From NCBI GenBank assembly GCA_016721305.1, contig JADKIH010000003.1, positions 62,001 to 126,000 on the forward strand: a stretch of 64,000 bases of DNA, written 5' to 3'. Of the stretch, positions 53,507 through 62,576 are shown piece by piece (position 1 is the stretch's first letter; each line of letters opens with the position of its first letter). Position numbers and translations under genes: made by a program. The notes below the pieces were generated by a model. The model did not search any database, was not told the origin of the DNA, and saw nothing but the letters and a program-made list of their open reading frames with translations. Source of the DNA: Bacteroidota bacterium. GTDB taxonomy: Bacteria; Bacteroidota; Bacteroidia; AKYH767-A; 2013-40CM-41-45.

Positions 53507-55804
53507 ATGAGACGATTTACTACTATCATTTTGTGTTCAATTCTGACGCTTACTATTAGCATCAGTGCTTATTCAAAAACCCTGACAGGCACTGCACAGG
53601 CAACAGCATTCGAAACTAAGTTGATTAGTCAGTCCGGAAATACTTCTGAAATCCGATTTACCATTCAGGGATTTTCCCAAAGTACAATTAGCACACCACA
53701 AGGAAATGCCGTATTGATAGATGTTAAAAAAGCTGCGCGTCTTCTCGAAGCCGGTTCGCCTGATTTATTAAAACTAACCACGTCGGTAATCATTCCGGAT
53801 AATGATGCGATGACGGTTACAGTTGTTTCTTCTCATTACACCGATTACACAAATATTAAAATTGCTCCATCGAAAGGCAATCTGAAACGCAATCAAGATC
53901 CTGCCACTATTCCATTTACATATGGCCCTTCATATTCGGCCAATGCTTTTTACCCGGGTAAATTAACCGACTTGAGCTCGCCTTACATTCTGCGTGATTT
54001 CCGAGGACAAACTGTAAATGTTTATCCTTTCCAGTATAATCCGATCACACAAACACTTCGGGTTTATGATGAAATTTCCGTAAGAGTTACTCCTGCCGGA
54101 ACATCGTCTTCAACAAACTCTTTTCAACGAACAAAAGCTCCAATGCCAAATGTGACTTACAATTCCATTTACTCGTCACGTTTTATAAATTACAATCAGA
54201 CAAATTATACTCCCACTTCCGAGATAGGAAATATGCTCATCATTAGCGATGCTACGATGATTCCGACGATGCAATCATTTATCGAATGGAAAAATCTGAT
54301 AGGACAGCATACAGAGATCGTGAGCATCGATAGCGTTGGTGTGGATCCATCGTCAATTCAATCGTTCATTCACGACAAGTACATGTCCGACGGGCTCACT
54401 TTCGTTTTATTCGTCGGCGACGGAACACAAATTCCTCCATATCCTTCTTCAAACGGTCCGTCTGATCCGTATTACGGTTACATTTTGGGTAACGATGCGT
54501 ATGCTGAAGTAATCATCGGTCGTTTTTCTGCAAATACTATTCAAGAATTACAGACACAAGTTGATCGTACCATTTCCTATGAAAAATTCCCTGACGTAAG
54601 CGGAGCCTGGTATTCGAAAGCAGTCTGCATCGGCTCTGATCAGGGACCCGGCGATGATAACGAATACGATTTTGAGCACGAAAGAAATATTCGTTCGAAA
54701 TTTCTCGCTTATACCTACACTGATGCCGATGAATTATACGATGGTTCTCAAGGAGTGGTTGACAATGCCGGAGATCCTACTCCTGCCGATGTTATAACTT
54801 CATTGAACGACGGAAGAAGTGTGATTACCTATACAGGCCACGGTAGTTCAACAAGTTTTGGTACAACCGGATTTAGCAGCTGGGATGTTGCATCTCTCAC
54901 CAATACGAATCAACTTCCCTTCATCTGGTCAGTTGCCTGCGTAAATGGTGATTTTGAATTTGGCGATTGCTTAGCGGAAGCACTGATGCGTAGTACAAAT
55001 AATGGCGAAGCTACAGGGGCGATTGCAACATTCATGTCGACAATCAATCAGAGCTGGGATCCTCCAATGGACGGACAAGATGAGATGGTTGATCTTTTGA
55101 TTGAATCTTATCCGAGCAATATCAAACATACTTTCGGTGGACTTTCTGTAAATGGTTGTATGCACATGAACGATCAATACGGAGTTGCCGGTGTTGAAAT
55201 GACAGACACGTGGACTTGTTTTGGTGATCCTTCTCTGACAGTTCGTACAGCAGCACCACTTCCGATAACAGCTGTTCATGATCCCGTTATCGATGAAACA
55301 GAAATCGTATTTCCATTATTGTGCAATGTCGACGGCGCTATCGTTTGCATGAGTCATCATAATCAAATCATGGCCACTACAACAGCATCGGCCGGTACGG
55401 CAACGTTAACAAGCTTGCTCGGCTTAGTTGTTGGTGACACTCTTGATATTACGATAACAGCCTACAATCATATTCCGTACTATGGAACAGTGATTGTTAC
55501 CGCTGCGGGTTCTACGTCTATTAATACGCTTTCTCAAAATCCGTATCAGCTATCTGTAAGTAGTTTGTCTGCCGACGGTAAAGCGCAGATGAATTTCACA
55601 ACGTCAGAAGGAAGCACATTGTCTGCCGAATTGATGACGATAGGCGGTCAGTATGTTAAGCAAATTTTCAGCAGCGAGAAATTCAATGCCGGGCAGCATT
55701 CAATGTCATTCTCTCTCGACGGAATCAGTTCGGGTGTTTATGTTGTTAGAATGACAGGTGCTCAGCAGAACTCAACTTGCAGATTTGTAGTTGCACGTCG
55801 CTAA
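53507..55804 (+). CDS. Gingipain-like C25 cysteine peptidase with T9SS tail
   Basis: About 765 aa from ATG 53507. Signal peptide, then a propeptide-like region of about 200 residues, then the caspase-fold C25 domain (about 235-560). The catalytic dyad is His445 in TGHGSSTSFG and Cys478 in SVACVNGDF. FVLFVGDGTQIPPYP and ISYEKFPD are family blocks. An Ig-like module and a T9SS type A tail follow (LSVSSLSADGKAQMNF...ISSGVYVVRM). Like gingipains it is probably made as a zymogen, exported by the type IX system and activated outside, cleaving proteins at the surface. P1 preference cannot be read here. Confidence 0.9.
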   Translation: MRRFTTIILCSILTLTISISAYSKTLTGTAQATAFETKLISQSGNTSEIRFTIQGFSQSTISTPQGNAVLIDVKKAARLLEAGSPDLLKLTTSVIIPDNDAMTVTVVSSHYTDYTNIKIAPSKGNLKRNQDPATIPFTYGPSYSANAFYPGKLTDLSSPYILRDFRGQTVNVYPFQYNPITQTLRVYDEISVRVTPAGTSSSTNSFQRTKAPMPNVTYNSIYSSRFINYNQTNYTPTSEIGNMLIISDATMIPTMQSFIEWKNLIGQHTEIVSIDSVGVDPSSIQSFIHDKYMSDGLTFVLFVGDGTQIPPYPSSNGPSDPYYGYILGNDAYAEVIIGRFSANTIQELQTQVDRTISYEKFPDVSGAWYSKAVCIGSDQGPGDDNEYDFEHERNIRSKFLAYTYTDADELYDGSQGVVDNAGDPTPADVITSLNDGRSVITYTGHGSSTSFGTTGFSSWDVASLTNTNQLPFIWSVACVNGDFEFGDCLAEALMRSTNNGEATGAIATFMSTINQSWDPPMDGQDEMVDLLIESYPSNIKHTFGGLSVNGCMHMNDQYGVAGVEMTDTWTCFGDPSLTVRTAAPLPITAVHDPVIDETEIVFPLLCNVDGAIVCMSHHNQIMATTTASAGTATLTSLLGLVVGDTLDITITAYNHIPYYGTVIVTAAGSTSINTLSQNPYQLSVSSLSADGKAQMNFTTSEGSTLSAELMTIGGQYVKQIFSSEKFNAGQHSMSFSLDGISSGVYVVRMTGAQQNSTCRFVVARR

Positions 55805-55853
55805 CCCCTAATAGTTCAAAAACACGATTTCTGATATTTGCAGTTACACTTCG

Positions 55854-56357
55854 TTAGCGTCGATTCTTTGTCGCGCTAAAAAAGTAAACAATTATCGGCA
55901 GAAAAACCATCGCAAGTAAGACCGGTAGCAGCCATGGCTTAAATGCATGAGCCATTTTTAATCCGATCAATACCGATTCAATTCCTATCGCGGTAAAAAT
56001 TAATATAATTCCTAGTTTTATGTAACGAAGCATACGTACTGCGAGCGTGTATTGACGCAGAGCATTTTCTTGCGTAATGACAACAGGATAATTTAACCGA
56101 TCGGGATGCTTTGATATGAAATTAAAAATTCCGGCGAGTATAGTCGCTACGCCGGGCAATGAAAATATCAGCCACTTGCGTGAGTAATCATCTACTTCGC
56201 CGACGGCATTGAAATGTGTCGGGATAATATCAGGCAAAGCGCTATATTTTAAAATCACAACGACCCAAAGCGAAAGTAAAACAAGCCAGGATACTCCTTC
56301 GATAATTCGGTCAAGAGAAGTTGCTTCAGTTTTGAGAATCGGGCGATTTCGTTTCAT
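55854..56357 (-). CDS. DUF1648 membrane protein
   Basis: The 167-aa protein has four transmembrane helices. The DUF1648 signature follows the first: LPDIIPTHFNAVGEVDDYSRKW (about residues 43-64), where the PxHxxxxG..D motif is invariant in the family. The C-terminal helices include FLPIIVYFF. Proteins with this motif occur as SdpI-like immunity factors and as stand-alone membrane proteins; this one lacks the extra SdpI helices, so immunity is not supported. It converges with the C25 gene and stands apart from its neighbours by 49 and 80 bp. Confidence 0.88.
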   Translation of the reverse strand: MKRNRPILKTEATSLDRIIEGVSWLVLLSLWVVVILKYSALPDIIPTHFNAVGEVDDYSRKWLIFSLPGVATILAGIFNFISKHPDRLNYPVVITQENALRQYTLAVRMLRYIKLGIILIFTAIGIESVLIGLKMAHAFKPWLLPVLLAMVFLPIIVYFFSATKNRR

Positions 56358-56437
56358 CTACATATGATAAAGGGCGAAATATACTATTCGCCCTTATATT
56401 TTCAAGAATGTTCCGATAATTTTTATTCAGAGATGGT

Positions 56438-57784
56438 CTAATTTCCTTTCACAAATCGCATAAAAGCAGCCTGACCGTTTCCGCTTACCGCTTTGAGAAA
56501 ATAAATTCCAGAGCTAAGAGATGAAATATCAATCCGATTCATAACAGAAGCTCCACTTAAACCTGAAACATTTTTCCCATCGAGAGAAATGATATCAATC
56601 GACTTCAATATTTCGTCAGTCTCAATTTGAATGAACTCATTTGCCGGATTCGGGAAAATGGAAACGCTACTGAATCCGTTCGTTTCTGAGATTCCCGTTG
56701 ATCCGGAATTGGTACGAACAGCAGTTGCAGCGATACAATTTCCGAAATTCCGCATCAGATCAAAATAATCGCCGTCGGCAAAATTGAAATTGTTATTACT
56801 CACCATCGCTCCGCTGGCCAAAGAAACACCAACTATTGCGGCTCCATTCGAGTAATAATAAGTCATCGTCGAAGGGTCTACTACCGAACCGGCGTTGAGT
56901 GAATACCCGCCCTGATCAACTGTTGTTGGTGAAACAATAATTACAACACCTGTATTAGGATCTATTTTTCCAAGACGAAGTGTTGCAGAGTCGAGAACAG
57001 CAACCGAGTCGCCGGGAAATAATGTGTCAAGCACATAACTAAAGAAATTTTGGCGAACAAGTCCGTAGATTGTCGAATCGGCACAGCTGTATGTGAAGTT
57101 ATCGAAATACGTTTGCGCAGGAAGTTGAATAGAAGGATTACTAAAAATTGCTCCGTTGTAAATATCAATTCCCATCAATGTACTTCCTGTAGAGAAGTAA
57201 TACACCATTTGATACGGATCAATAGCACTACCCGACATAGCATAGCCCTGTGCTACCGATGTCGGAGAGATTTGCGTAATTGTTCCGGTAAGCGTATTAA
57301 TTTTTGCCAGATAAACTTCTCCGGTATTCATCATTGTTGTAGAGTCGTAAATTGTTCTTCTGGCTAATCCATACATCGTGCTGTCGGAGTTATTAAATCT
57401 GAAATTATCGAAATAACTTGCTGCTATCGGATTGTTCAGAGTAGCACGATGAAGAATCGCACCCGATGAAAGGTCGAAAGAGATGATGTCGGCGTATCCG
57501 ATAAAATTGAAAGTATTGTCATACGGATTCAAAGCCGCTCCGGTAAGATTCACCGGTTCGTTATAAGCGGTAGTGCTTATATTGGAAACTGAGCCATTTG
57601 AAAGATCCAGATTGCCGAGTCGAATCGTTGCCGAGTCGAATTGTTGTAAAATTATACTTGAGTCGATCGGATCGTAAACAGTACCATAATAGTTCTTCCG
57701 AACGATACCGAACAGATTGCCACTTTGAGCAAAACCCGTAAAAGACAGAAAACAGAGCAAAATGAAGAGTAGGGGTTTTTTCAT
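56438..57784 (-). CDS. T9SS cargo protein with three internal repeats
   Basis: 448 aa. After the signal peptide (MKKPLLFILLCFLSFTGFAQ) come three repeats of about 110 residues, each containing LFGIVRKNYYGTVYD or STMYGLARRTIYDST or STIYGLVRQNFFSYV, a LGNLDLSNGSV/INTLTGTI/IDPNTGVV strand and AxxxxxYFDNFxF. This looks like a beta-propeller-type arrangement with few blades. The T9SS type A tail is VSIFPNPANEFIQIE...LSSGIYFLKAV. No catalytic motif is visible. Probably a secreted or surface adhesin. It sits in the middle of the T9SS cluster, alone on the minus strand. Confidence 0.82.
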   Translation of the reverse strand: MKKPLLFILLCFLSFTGFAQSGNLFGIVRKNYYGTVYDPIDSSIILQQFDSATIRLGNLDLSNGSVSNISTTAYNEPVNLTGAALNPYDNTFNFIGYADIISFDLSSGAILHRATLNNPIAASYFDNFRFNNSDSTMYGLARRTIYDSTTMMNTGEVYLAKINTLTGTITQISPTSVAQGYAMSGSAIDPYQMVYYFSTGSTLMGIDIYNGAIFSNPSIQLPAQTYFDNFTYSCADSTIYGLVRQNFFSYVLDTLFPGDSVAVLDSATLRLGKIDPNTGVVIIVSPTTVDQGGYSLNAGSVVDPSTMTYYYSNGAAIVGVSLASGAMVSNNNFNFADGDYFDLMRNFGNCIAATAVRTNSGSTGISETNGFSSVSIFPNPANEFIQIETDEILKSIDIISLDGKNVSGLSGASVMNRIDISSLSSGIYFLKAVSGNGQAAFMRFVKGN

Positions 57785-57810
57785 GGTGTTGTGAGATATG
57801 AGTTTAATCT

Positions 57811-57905
57811 ATACCATTCCTAAATGAAAATACGAATAGAGAATGGTATATCCGCCGTGGCGGATCTTGGTTCATTTATTTCGTAAACTGATGTAAGAAT
57901 GATAT
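57811..57905. repeat. 95-bp element, left copy of an inverted pair
   Basis: ATACCATTCCTAAATGAAAA... through GTGGCGGATCTTGG... to GATGTAAGAATGATAT. It is reverse-complementary to 60645-60737 at most positions by my reading (roughly 85%), carrying the same internal ATCCGCCGTGGCGGAT palindrome. Confidence 0.8.
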
Positions 57906-58263
57906 AGAATGACAATTAAGAATGGAAATTGTTTAGTTAAATTAAACAATTTTGAGCAAGAATCCGGCTCTTCCTCCGATAGAGTTTTTAACAATTTATC
58001 CTGAAGCCTGACGGCCTCGCTATAAGAGTAAATTATTGCTATAAACTCAATCTGTAAAATTCAATTTATTTTGCCATTTTTATCTTTTTATATACACATG
58101 ACGTTGTTTGATATAAATTATATCATAGAATTATATATATTTCAAAACTGAAGTCATTCCATTATCAAATTCCGGCCGAAATTACGTTTCGATTAGTCAG
58201 GGTTTTGCACTTCACCAATCTCAATAAGTTAAATACTATACAAAAAAATCAAATCTAAGTTTT
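57906..58263. other. Gene-free stretch
   Basis: 358 bp, AT-rich. Nothing beyond the end of the 95-bp repeat element is recognisable; no exact promoter box precedes the next gene. Confidence 0.55.
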
Positions 58264-59919
58264 ATGAGATCAGTTTTACTCGTAGTCTTCTTAATGGTCA
58301 CCGCTATTACACATGCACAAACAGCCAATTGGCAATGGGTTAAAAGTGCCGGAAGATATGACTCACATGACAAAGCCTATGCCGTCGCTGTCGATCCGAA
58401 CGGTAACAGTTATGTTACGGGAGAATTTCAGGATAGTATTGATTTTGGATCATACACATTAGTGAATAACGGTACGTATAATTCTATAATGTACATTACA
58501 AAATACGATCCTCAAGGAAATGTAATTTGGGCAAAGACTATGGGTGGATCCAACGAGTCGGTTGGTAAAGATATTTGCACCGATGCCGGCGGGAACTTTT
58601 ATATCACCGGAAATTTTCATGGCAGCATTGATTTCGGAGGCACAACTTTCAATACATCAAATTTGGGCAGCATGTTCGTTGCAAAATTCGATTCGAGCGG
58701 AAATGCTCTTTGGGCTCACAATGCCACCTGCTTCTGGTCGAACGAAGGAAGAGGCATTGCTCTTGATCCGGAAGGAAACGTTTTTGTAGCCGGAATTTTT
58801 GAAGACAGCACTCTGAATTTCGGTTCAGGAATTTCAATTCAAAGCGTCTTTTCATCTGATTGCTTTCTGGCAAAGTATGACAATAACGGAAACATCTTAT
58901 GGGCAATAGGTGGTGGTGGTTCGGCGGCAGATTTGTGTAATGATGTTGCCGTCGATAAATCAGGCAATGCCTATGTAACGGGAGAATTTCGAACATCGAT
59001 GCTCTTCGGGAATCTCACGTTGACTGCCAATAATAGTGGAGCAGCTTCGGCCTTTGTTATTAAGGCAGATCCGACAGGAAACGTATTATGGGGAAAAAAT
59101 GCCGGACTTTATCCTTCGTCAGGAACAGGAAATTCCATCTCCGTCGATGGTTTCGGCAATTCATATGCAACAGGTTTTTTTAACAGTCCAATCATCATAT
59201 TCCAAAACGACACACTTTATAATGCCGGAGCCGATGATATTTACATAGTAAAATATGACAGCACAGGAAACGTAACATGGACGAAAGGAATCGGTGGAGT
59301 AAATTATGATCAGGGAAAAGGAATCGTCAGTGACTATAACGGGAATATTTATGTTACAGGAATGTTTAAGCTAAATGTATCATTCGGGACAATTCACATG
59401 ACAGGAACGAACGGCGAAATCTTTGTTGTCGAATATGATTCGAGCGGAACAGCATTGTGGGGCCTACAGTCGACCGGAGCATTGAATGAGCTTTCAAACA
59501 ACATTGCTCTTGACGAAAACAATTACGTTTATATTGCAGGAGATTTTTCAAGCCCGTACTCTACTTTTGGTCCAATCACGCTTACGAATTCAGATCAATT
59601 CCTCGGATCATATGATATGCTCCTGGCTAAAATCAATGTGAGTCCTGTTGGTGTTTTTGAAAATAGTTTGAGTCAGTTCAAATCAACAATTTTTCCAAAT
59701 CCGGTTGTCGACAGAGCGACAATTACATTCAAGAATCCTCTTCACAAATTTCATAATCTTGAAATCTATAGTGCCAATGGGCAGTTAATCCGTACGGTAT
59801 CTAAAAACAGATCGGAACAATTCCAATTTGAAAAGCAGGGATTAAATGCCGGACTGTACTTTTTCCGCATCACCAATGAGGAAAATGAATCGTCATGTGG
59901 TAAAATCATTATCGAATGA
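58264..59919 (+). CDS. T9SS cargo protein with SBBP-type beta-propeller repeats
   Basis: 551 aa. Signal peptide (MRSVLLVVFLMVTAITHAQ), then about nine repeats of the SBBP/BBP form: AVDPNGNSYVTGEF..., CTDAGGNFYITGNF..., ALDPEGNVFVAGIF, AVDKSGNAYVTGEF, SVDGFGNSYATGFF, VSDYNGNIYVTGMF, ALDENNYVYIAGDF, alternating with FVAKFDSSGNALWAHN-type strands. This is a six- to eight-bladed propeller for ligand binding. The T9SS type A tail is STIFPNPVVDRATITF...LNAGLYFFRI. It is co-oriented with the next small cargo gene. Surface or secreted; no enzyme motif. Confidence 0.87.
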   Translation: MRSVLLVVFLMVTAITHAQTANWQWVKSAGRYDSHDKAYAVAVDPNGNSYVTGEFQDSIDFGSYTLVNNGTYNSIMYITKYDPQGNVIWAKTMGGSNESVGKDICTDAGGNFYITGNFHGSIDFGGTTFNTSNLGSMFVAKFDSSGNALWAHNATCFWSNEGRGIALDPEGNVFVAGIFEDSTLNFGSGISIQSVFSSDCFLAKYDNNGNILWAIGGGGSAADLCNDVAVDKSGNAYVTGEFRTSMLFGNLTLTANNSGAASAFVIKADPTGNVLWGKNAGLYPSSGTGNSISVDGFGNSYATGFFNSPIIIFQNDTLYNAGADDIYIVKYDSTGNVTWTKGIGGVNYDQGKGIVSDYNGNIYVTGMFKLNVSFGTIHMTGTNGEIFVVEYDSSGTALWGLQSTGALNELSNNIALDENNYVYIAGDFSSPYSTFGPITLTNSDQFLGSYDMLLAKINVSPVGVFENSLSQFKSTIFPNPVVDRATITFKNPLHKFHNLEIYSANGQLIRTVSKNRSEQFQFEKQGLNAGLYFFRITNEENESSCGKIIIE

Positions 59920-60009
59920 TCGAAAAAATGCCAAATAACAGATTCGTCTGATAAAAGTCCTTGCATATTGTGAGCGGAGTTCAGTATGTTTCATGAAATT
60001 TTATCAATC

Positions 60010-60633
60010 ATGAAAAAGATCCTGCTCACACTCATCGTTCTCATATCCGCACTCTCAGGGAAATCGCAAAATCTCTCCGGCACACAATGGCTCGGAACCA
60101 ATGCTCCAAGTCCTAACATTTGGTTCAACTTCGGAAACGATACAGTATATTATTCTTTCACCGGAGGAGGATTCTCAGCGCTTAGTTTATACACTGCCGC
60201 GTCGGGACAATTTGCGATTATGGATTTGAGCGGAACAGCGCTTTGCACCGATACCGGGTTTTACAACTACACTTACATTGGAAGTACGCTGACTTTTACT
60301 TTGATTTCTGACGGTTGCGCGAGCCGGCGTAACACATTGCTGAATTACAATTGGATGTTGATCGGAACAACAGGAATTGAATCGACAAATAATCACTCCT
60401 CCATCACTATTTCTCCAAATCCGTCTGCGAGCGGGATATATACGGTAAATACAAATTCTGCATTAGCGTTAACTCTTGAAATCATTGTCACTGATCTGAG
60501 TGGAAAAATTGTGTTTGTTCAACAAATAAAAGAAAGCGAAACAAGAATTGATTTATCGCTTTTAGCAAAGGGAACATACATGTGTCGACTGAAAAATAAT
60601 AACTCAGCTAAGTCGATACTATTGATTCGATAA
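60010..60633 (+). CDS. Small T9SS cargo protein
   Basis: About 207 aa from the ATG at 60010, chosen because MKKILLTLIVLISALSGKSQ is the signal peptide; an ATG at 59986 only adds eight residues. The body (about 90 residues) has LSGTQWLGTNAPSPNIWFNFGNDTVYYSFTGGG, resembling the lipocalin/META-like single-sheet domains with a GTQW start. The last 75 residues are a type A sorting tail (ISPNPSASGIYTVN...LAKGTYMCRLKNN). Function unknown. It lies 90 bp downstream of the propeller gene and within the pair of 95-bp inverted repeats. Confidence 0.8.
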   Translation: MKKILLTLIVLISALSGKSQNLSGTQWLGTNAPSPNIWFNFGNDTVYYSFTGGGFSALSLYTAASGQFAIMDLSGTALCTDTGFYNYTYIGSTLTFTLISDGCASRRNTLLNYNWMLIGTTGIESTNNHSSITISPNPSASGIYTVNTNSALALTLEIIVTDLSGKIVFVQQIKESETRIDLSLLAKGTYMCRLKNNNSAKSILLIR

Positions 60634-60644
60634 TGCTGTATTTT

Positions 60645-60737
60645 ATACCAATCTTACATCAGTATACGAAATAAAGGAACCAAGATCCGCCACGGCGGAT
60701 ATCCCATTCTCTATTCGCATTTTAATTTAGGAATGGG
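60645..60737. repeat. 93-bp element, right copy of an inverted pair
   Basis: Begins ATACCAATCTTACATCAGTA and contains ATCCGCCACGGCGGAT. Reverse complement of 57811-57905 with scattered mismatches. Together they bracket two T9SS genes. Confidence 0.8.
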
Positions 60738-60748
60738 GAAATTTCCCG

Positions 60749-60979
60749 TTAACGCCGAATCATCACAGTAATAAAATAAACACCGACGATTAATCCAACC
60801 ATAACCAATACCGAAAGCGGATTCGCAAAATTAACCGTCCACCCAAGTCCAGGAATTCTCTTCGGCGGAAAAATTCTTTTGTCCTTCGGATTAAAATAAA
60901 AAATGCCAAGCTTCCAGCAGTTAGGATCGGCATGGCTTTGATCTAATTCTTCTTGAGTTGGTTTGCTATCGTTTGCCAT
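60749..60979 (-). CDS. DUF5808 small membrane protein
   Basis: The 76-aa protein has NCWKLGIFYFNPKDKRIFPPKRI-type sequence, the DUF5808 hallmark (W.LG.FY.NP.D.R.F.PKR...GWT.NFA), followed by one C-terminal transmembrane helix (SVLVMVGLIVGVYFITVMI). Family members are either tails of longer membrane proteins or, as here, free small proteins. No function is known. A TAATTTTG box lies about 18 bp upstream on the minus strand (61004-60997), so it probably has its own transcript. Confidence 0.85.
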   Translation of the reverse strand: MANDSKPTQEELDQSHADPNCWKLGIFYFNPKDKRIFPPKRIPGLGWTVNFANPLSVLVMVGLIVGVYFITVMIRR

Positions 60980-61150
60980 AAGAATAAACTTACGACAAAA
61001 TTATTTTATTTTTTAATATGAAATTGACTGGCATCAATTTTTGTTATGAATAAAAAATCGTTAGCATTTACCACATGATAAATACTAACGATTCAAATTA
61101 TATTGCTTCTAATAAAAGCTCGCAGCCGACTAAAGACTAAGAACTAAAAA

Positions 61151-62392
61151 CTATTTCTTCCTCGGCTCCCCACCTTTAACCTTGCCCGGTACCGGTCCAT
61201 GATTCGGAGGAAGCACCGGTTGTGGCCTGCGAGGTGTTGGTTGAACACGACTCGGTGTCTGTTGCTGCTGAGGAGGCTGAACTCTTGGTGTGGTTTGATT
61301 TCGCGGATTTGTCGGACTTACATGTGCAGGCTGGCTTTGAGGCTTTGCCGGAGCTTCGCGCTTAGGTGCAGGTTTTGCCGGCGGAGTTTTGTTCGGTACA
61401 GGATCAATTCTCAATGGTTTTAAAATTACAGGTTCGTCGCGACGAGCAGGTTTTGTCGGATTCGCTTTTTGAGGAACGCTTCGATCCGGCTTGCTTTGGC
61501 TAGGTTTAGCTTGATTCGGCTCGGCTTTCGGTTGGTTCTTTTGTGGTTGTGGGCGTTGTACATCCTTTGATTGCGGATTTCTTTGCGCTGCAGGGTTTAC
61601 ATCCTTGATATTTTCCACACGTGGCGGAACAGGTCTGGCTGCTCCGGCATTATTCTGTTCAACACGCGGACGATAAATCTGCAATTCACCTTTATCGATT
61701 CTTTGTCCCGGCTTATCATTTTCACGAACTCGTACCGGATTAAATTTCGTACCGGTAAATTTCTGCACTTCATTTCTATCGGGCCCGGTGTTGTACGTTG
61801 CCCTACTAGTATTATCGATACGCGGATTATTGAGTGCCGTTGATTTTTGCATCAGTTCCGGATTTCTCGAAGAGTGTACATAATATTTATTAATGTCCCT
61901 GCGACCAAAATCTCTGTCGCGTACAAACCGCCATTGATCTCGTGGCCCATGATAGCTATTACTGTAAGCGATATTGATTTCAATTCCCGGCTCAATCGGA
62001 GCCCAGCCGTAATAGCCATCGCAATGTCTCCACGTTACCCAACCCGGTCCCCAAACATTTCCCGGAACCCAAATTGGTCCATACATCGGATCCGTGTACC
62101 ATCGTCCGTAATGGAAAGGCGCCCAACCCCAGGCATAAGTAGAAACCCAAGTCCATCCGTATTCTGTGTAGACCCAGTATCCATTTGTCCCGTAAGGAGA
62201 AAATCCGGGAGCAACATTCGGAACCCATACATATCCATAATTTGGTGTTTCAATCCAATCACCATATGGACTCAGGTCATCATAAAAAACCTGAAAGCTA
62301 ACATACGTTTGAGCGCTTGCTTTTTGCACGCTCATCTGCATTCCTGCAAAAACGAGCAGGAAAAGCATACTTATTCTAATAAACGATTTCAT
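61151..62392 (-). CDS. DUF6600 secreted protein with Pro/Gln-rich tail
   Basis: 413 aa. Signal peptide (about residues 1-28), then the Tyr/Trp/Gly-rich DUF6600 module with repeats of the form YDDLSPYGDWIETPNYGYVWVP, NGYWVYTEYGWTWVSTYAWGW, FHYGRWYTDPMYGPIWVPG and GYYGWAPIEPG (about 35-140). The last 200 residues are low-complexity Pro/Gln/Lys/Arg sequence that should be disordered and strongly basic, possibly binding polyanions or the cell wall. DUF6600 proteins are periplasmic or secreted; no activity is established. The next gene is 185 bp away on the same strand. Confidence 0.85.
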   Translation of the reverse strand: MKSFIRISMLFLLVFAGMQMSVQKASAQTYVSFQVFYDDLSPYGDWIETPNYGYVWVPNVAPGFSPYGTNGYWVYTEYGWTWVSTYAWGWAPFHYGRWYTDPMYGPIWVPGNVWGPGWVTWRHCDGYYGWAPIEPGIEINIAYSNSYHGPRDQWRFVRDRDFGRRDINKYYVHSSRNPELMQKSTALNNPRIDNTSRATYNTGPDRNEVQKFTGTKFNPVRVRENDKPGQRIDKGELQIYRPRVEQNNAGAARPVPPRVENIKDVNPAAQRNPQSKDVQRPQPQKNQPKAEPNQAKPSQSKPDRSVPQKANPTKPARRDEPVILKPLRIDPVPNKTPPAKPAPKREAPAKPQSQPAHVSPTNPRNQTTPRVQPPQQQQTPSRVQPTPRRPQPVLPPNHGPVPGKVKGGEPRKK

Positions 62393-62576
62393 GGGATATA
62401 TTTTTTTCTCTCATTCAAAAAGTCAGCCAAAAACAAAAGCGCAGACTATCTGAAGGGTACAAAATTATCACATGCTGAAAGAATACTCATTATAAAATTC
62501 CGAAAAGAAATTACATGATTCACAGATTTGAGCTCATCCTATGAAAAGAAGGGAGATAATCGGTTTTTCTCTGCGA

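Noticed and set aside
55854..56357. SdpI-type immunity protein
   Set aside because: Only the DUF1648 motif is shared; the additional SdpI helices and a toxin gene are missing.
57811..60737. Composite transposon bounded by IS copies
   Set aside because: The 95-bp ends contain no transposase and no full IS lies in or near the segment; kept only as a possible invertible or cassette segment.
61847..62518. 223-aa plus-strand ORF opposite DUF6600
   Set aside because: Shadow of a Tyr/Trp/Gly-rich coding region on the other strand; the minus-strand gene has signal peptide and family motifs.
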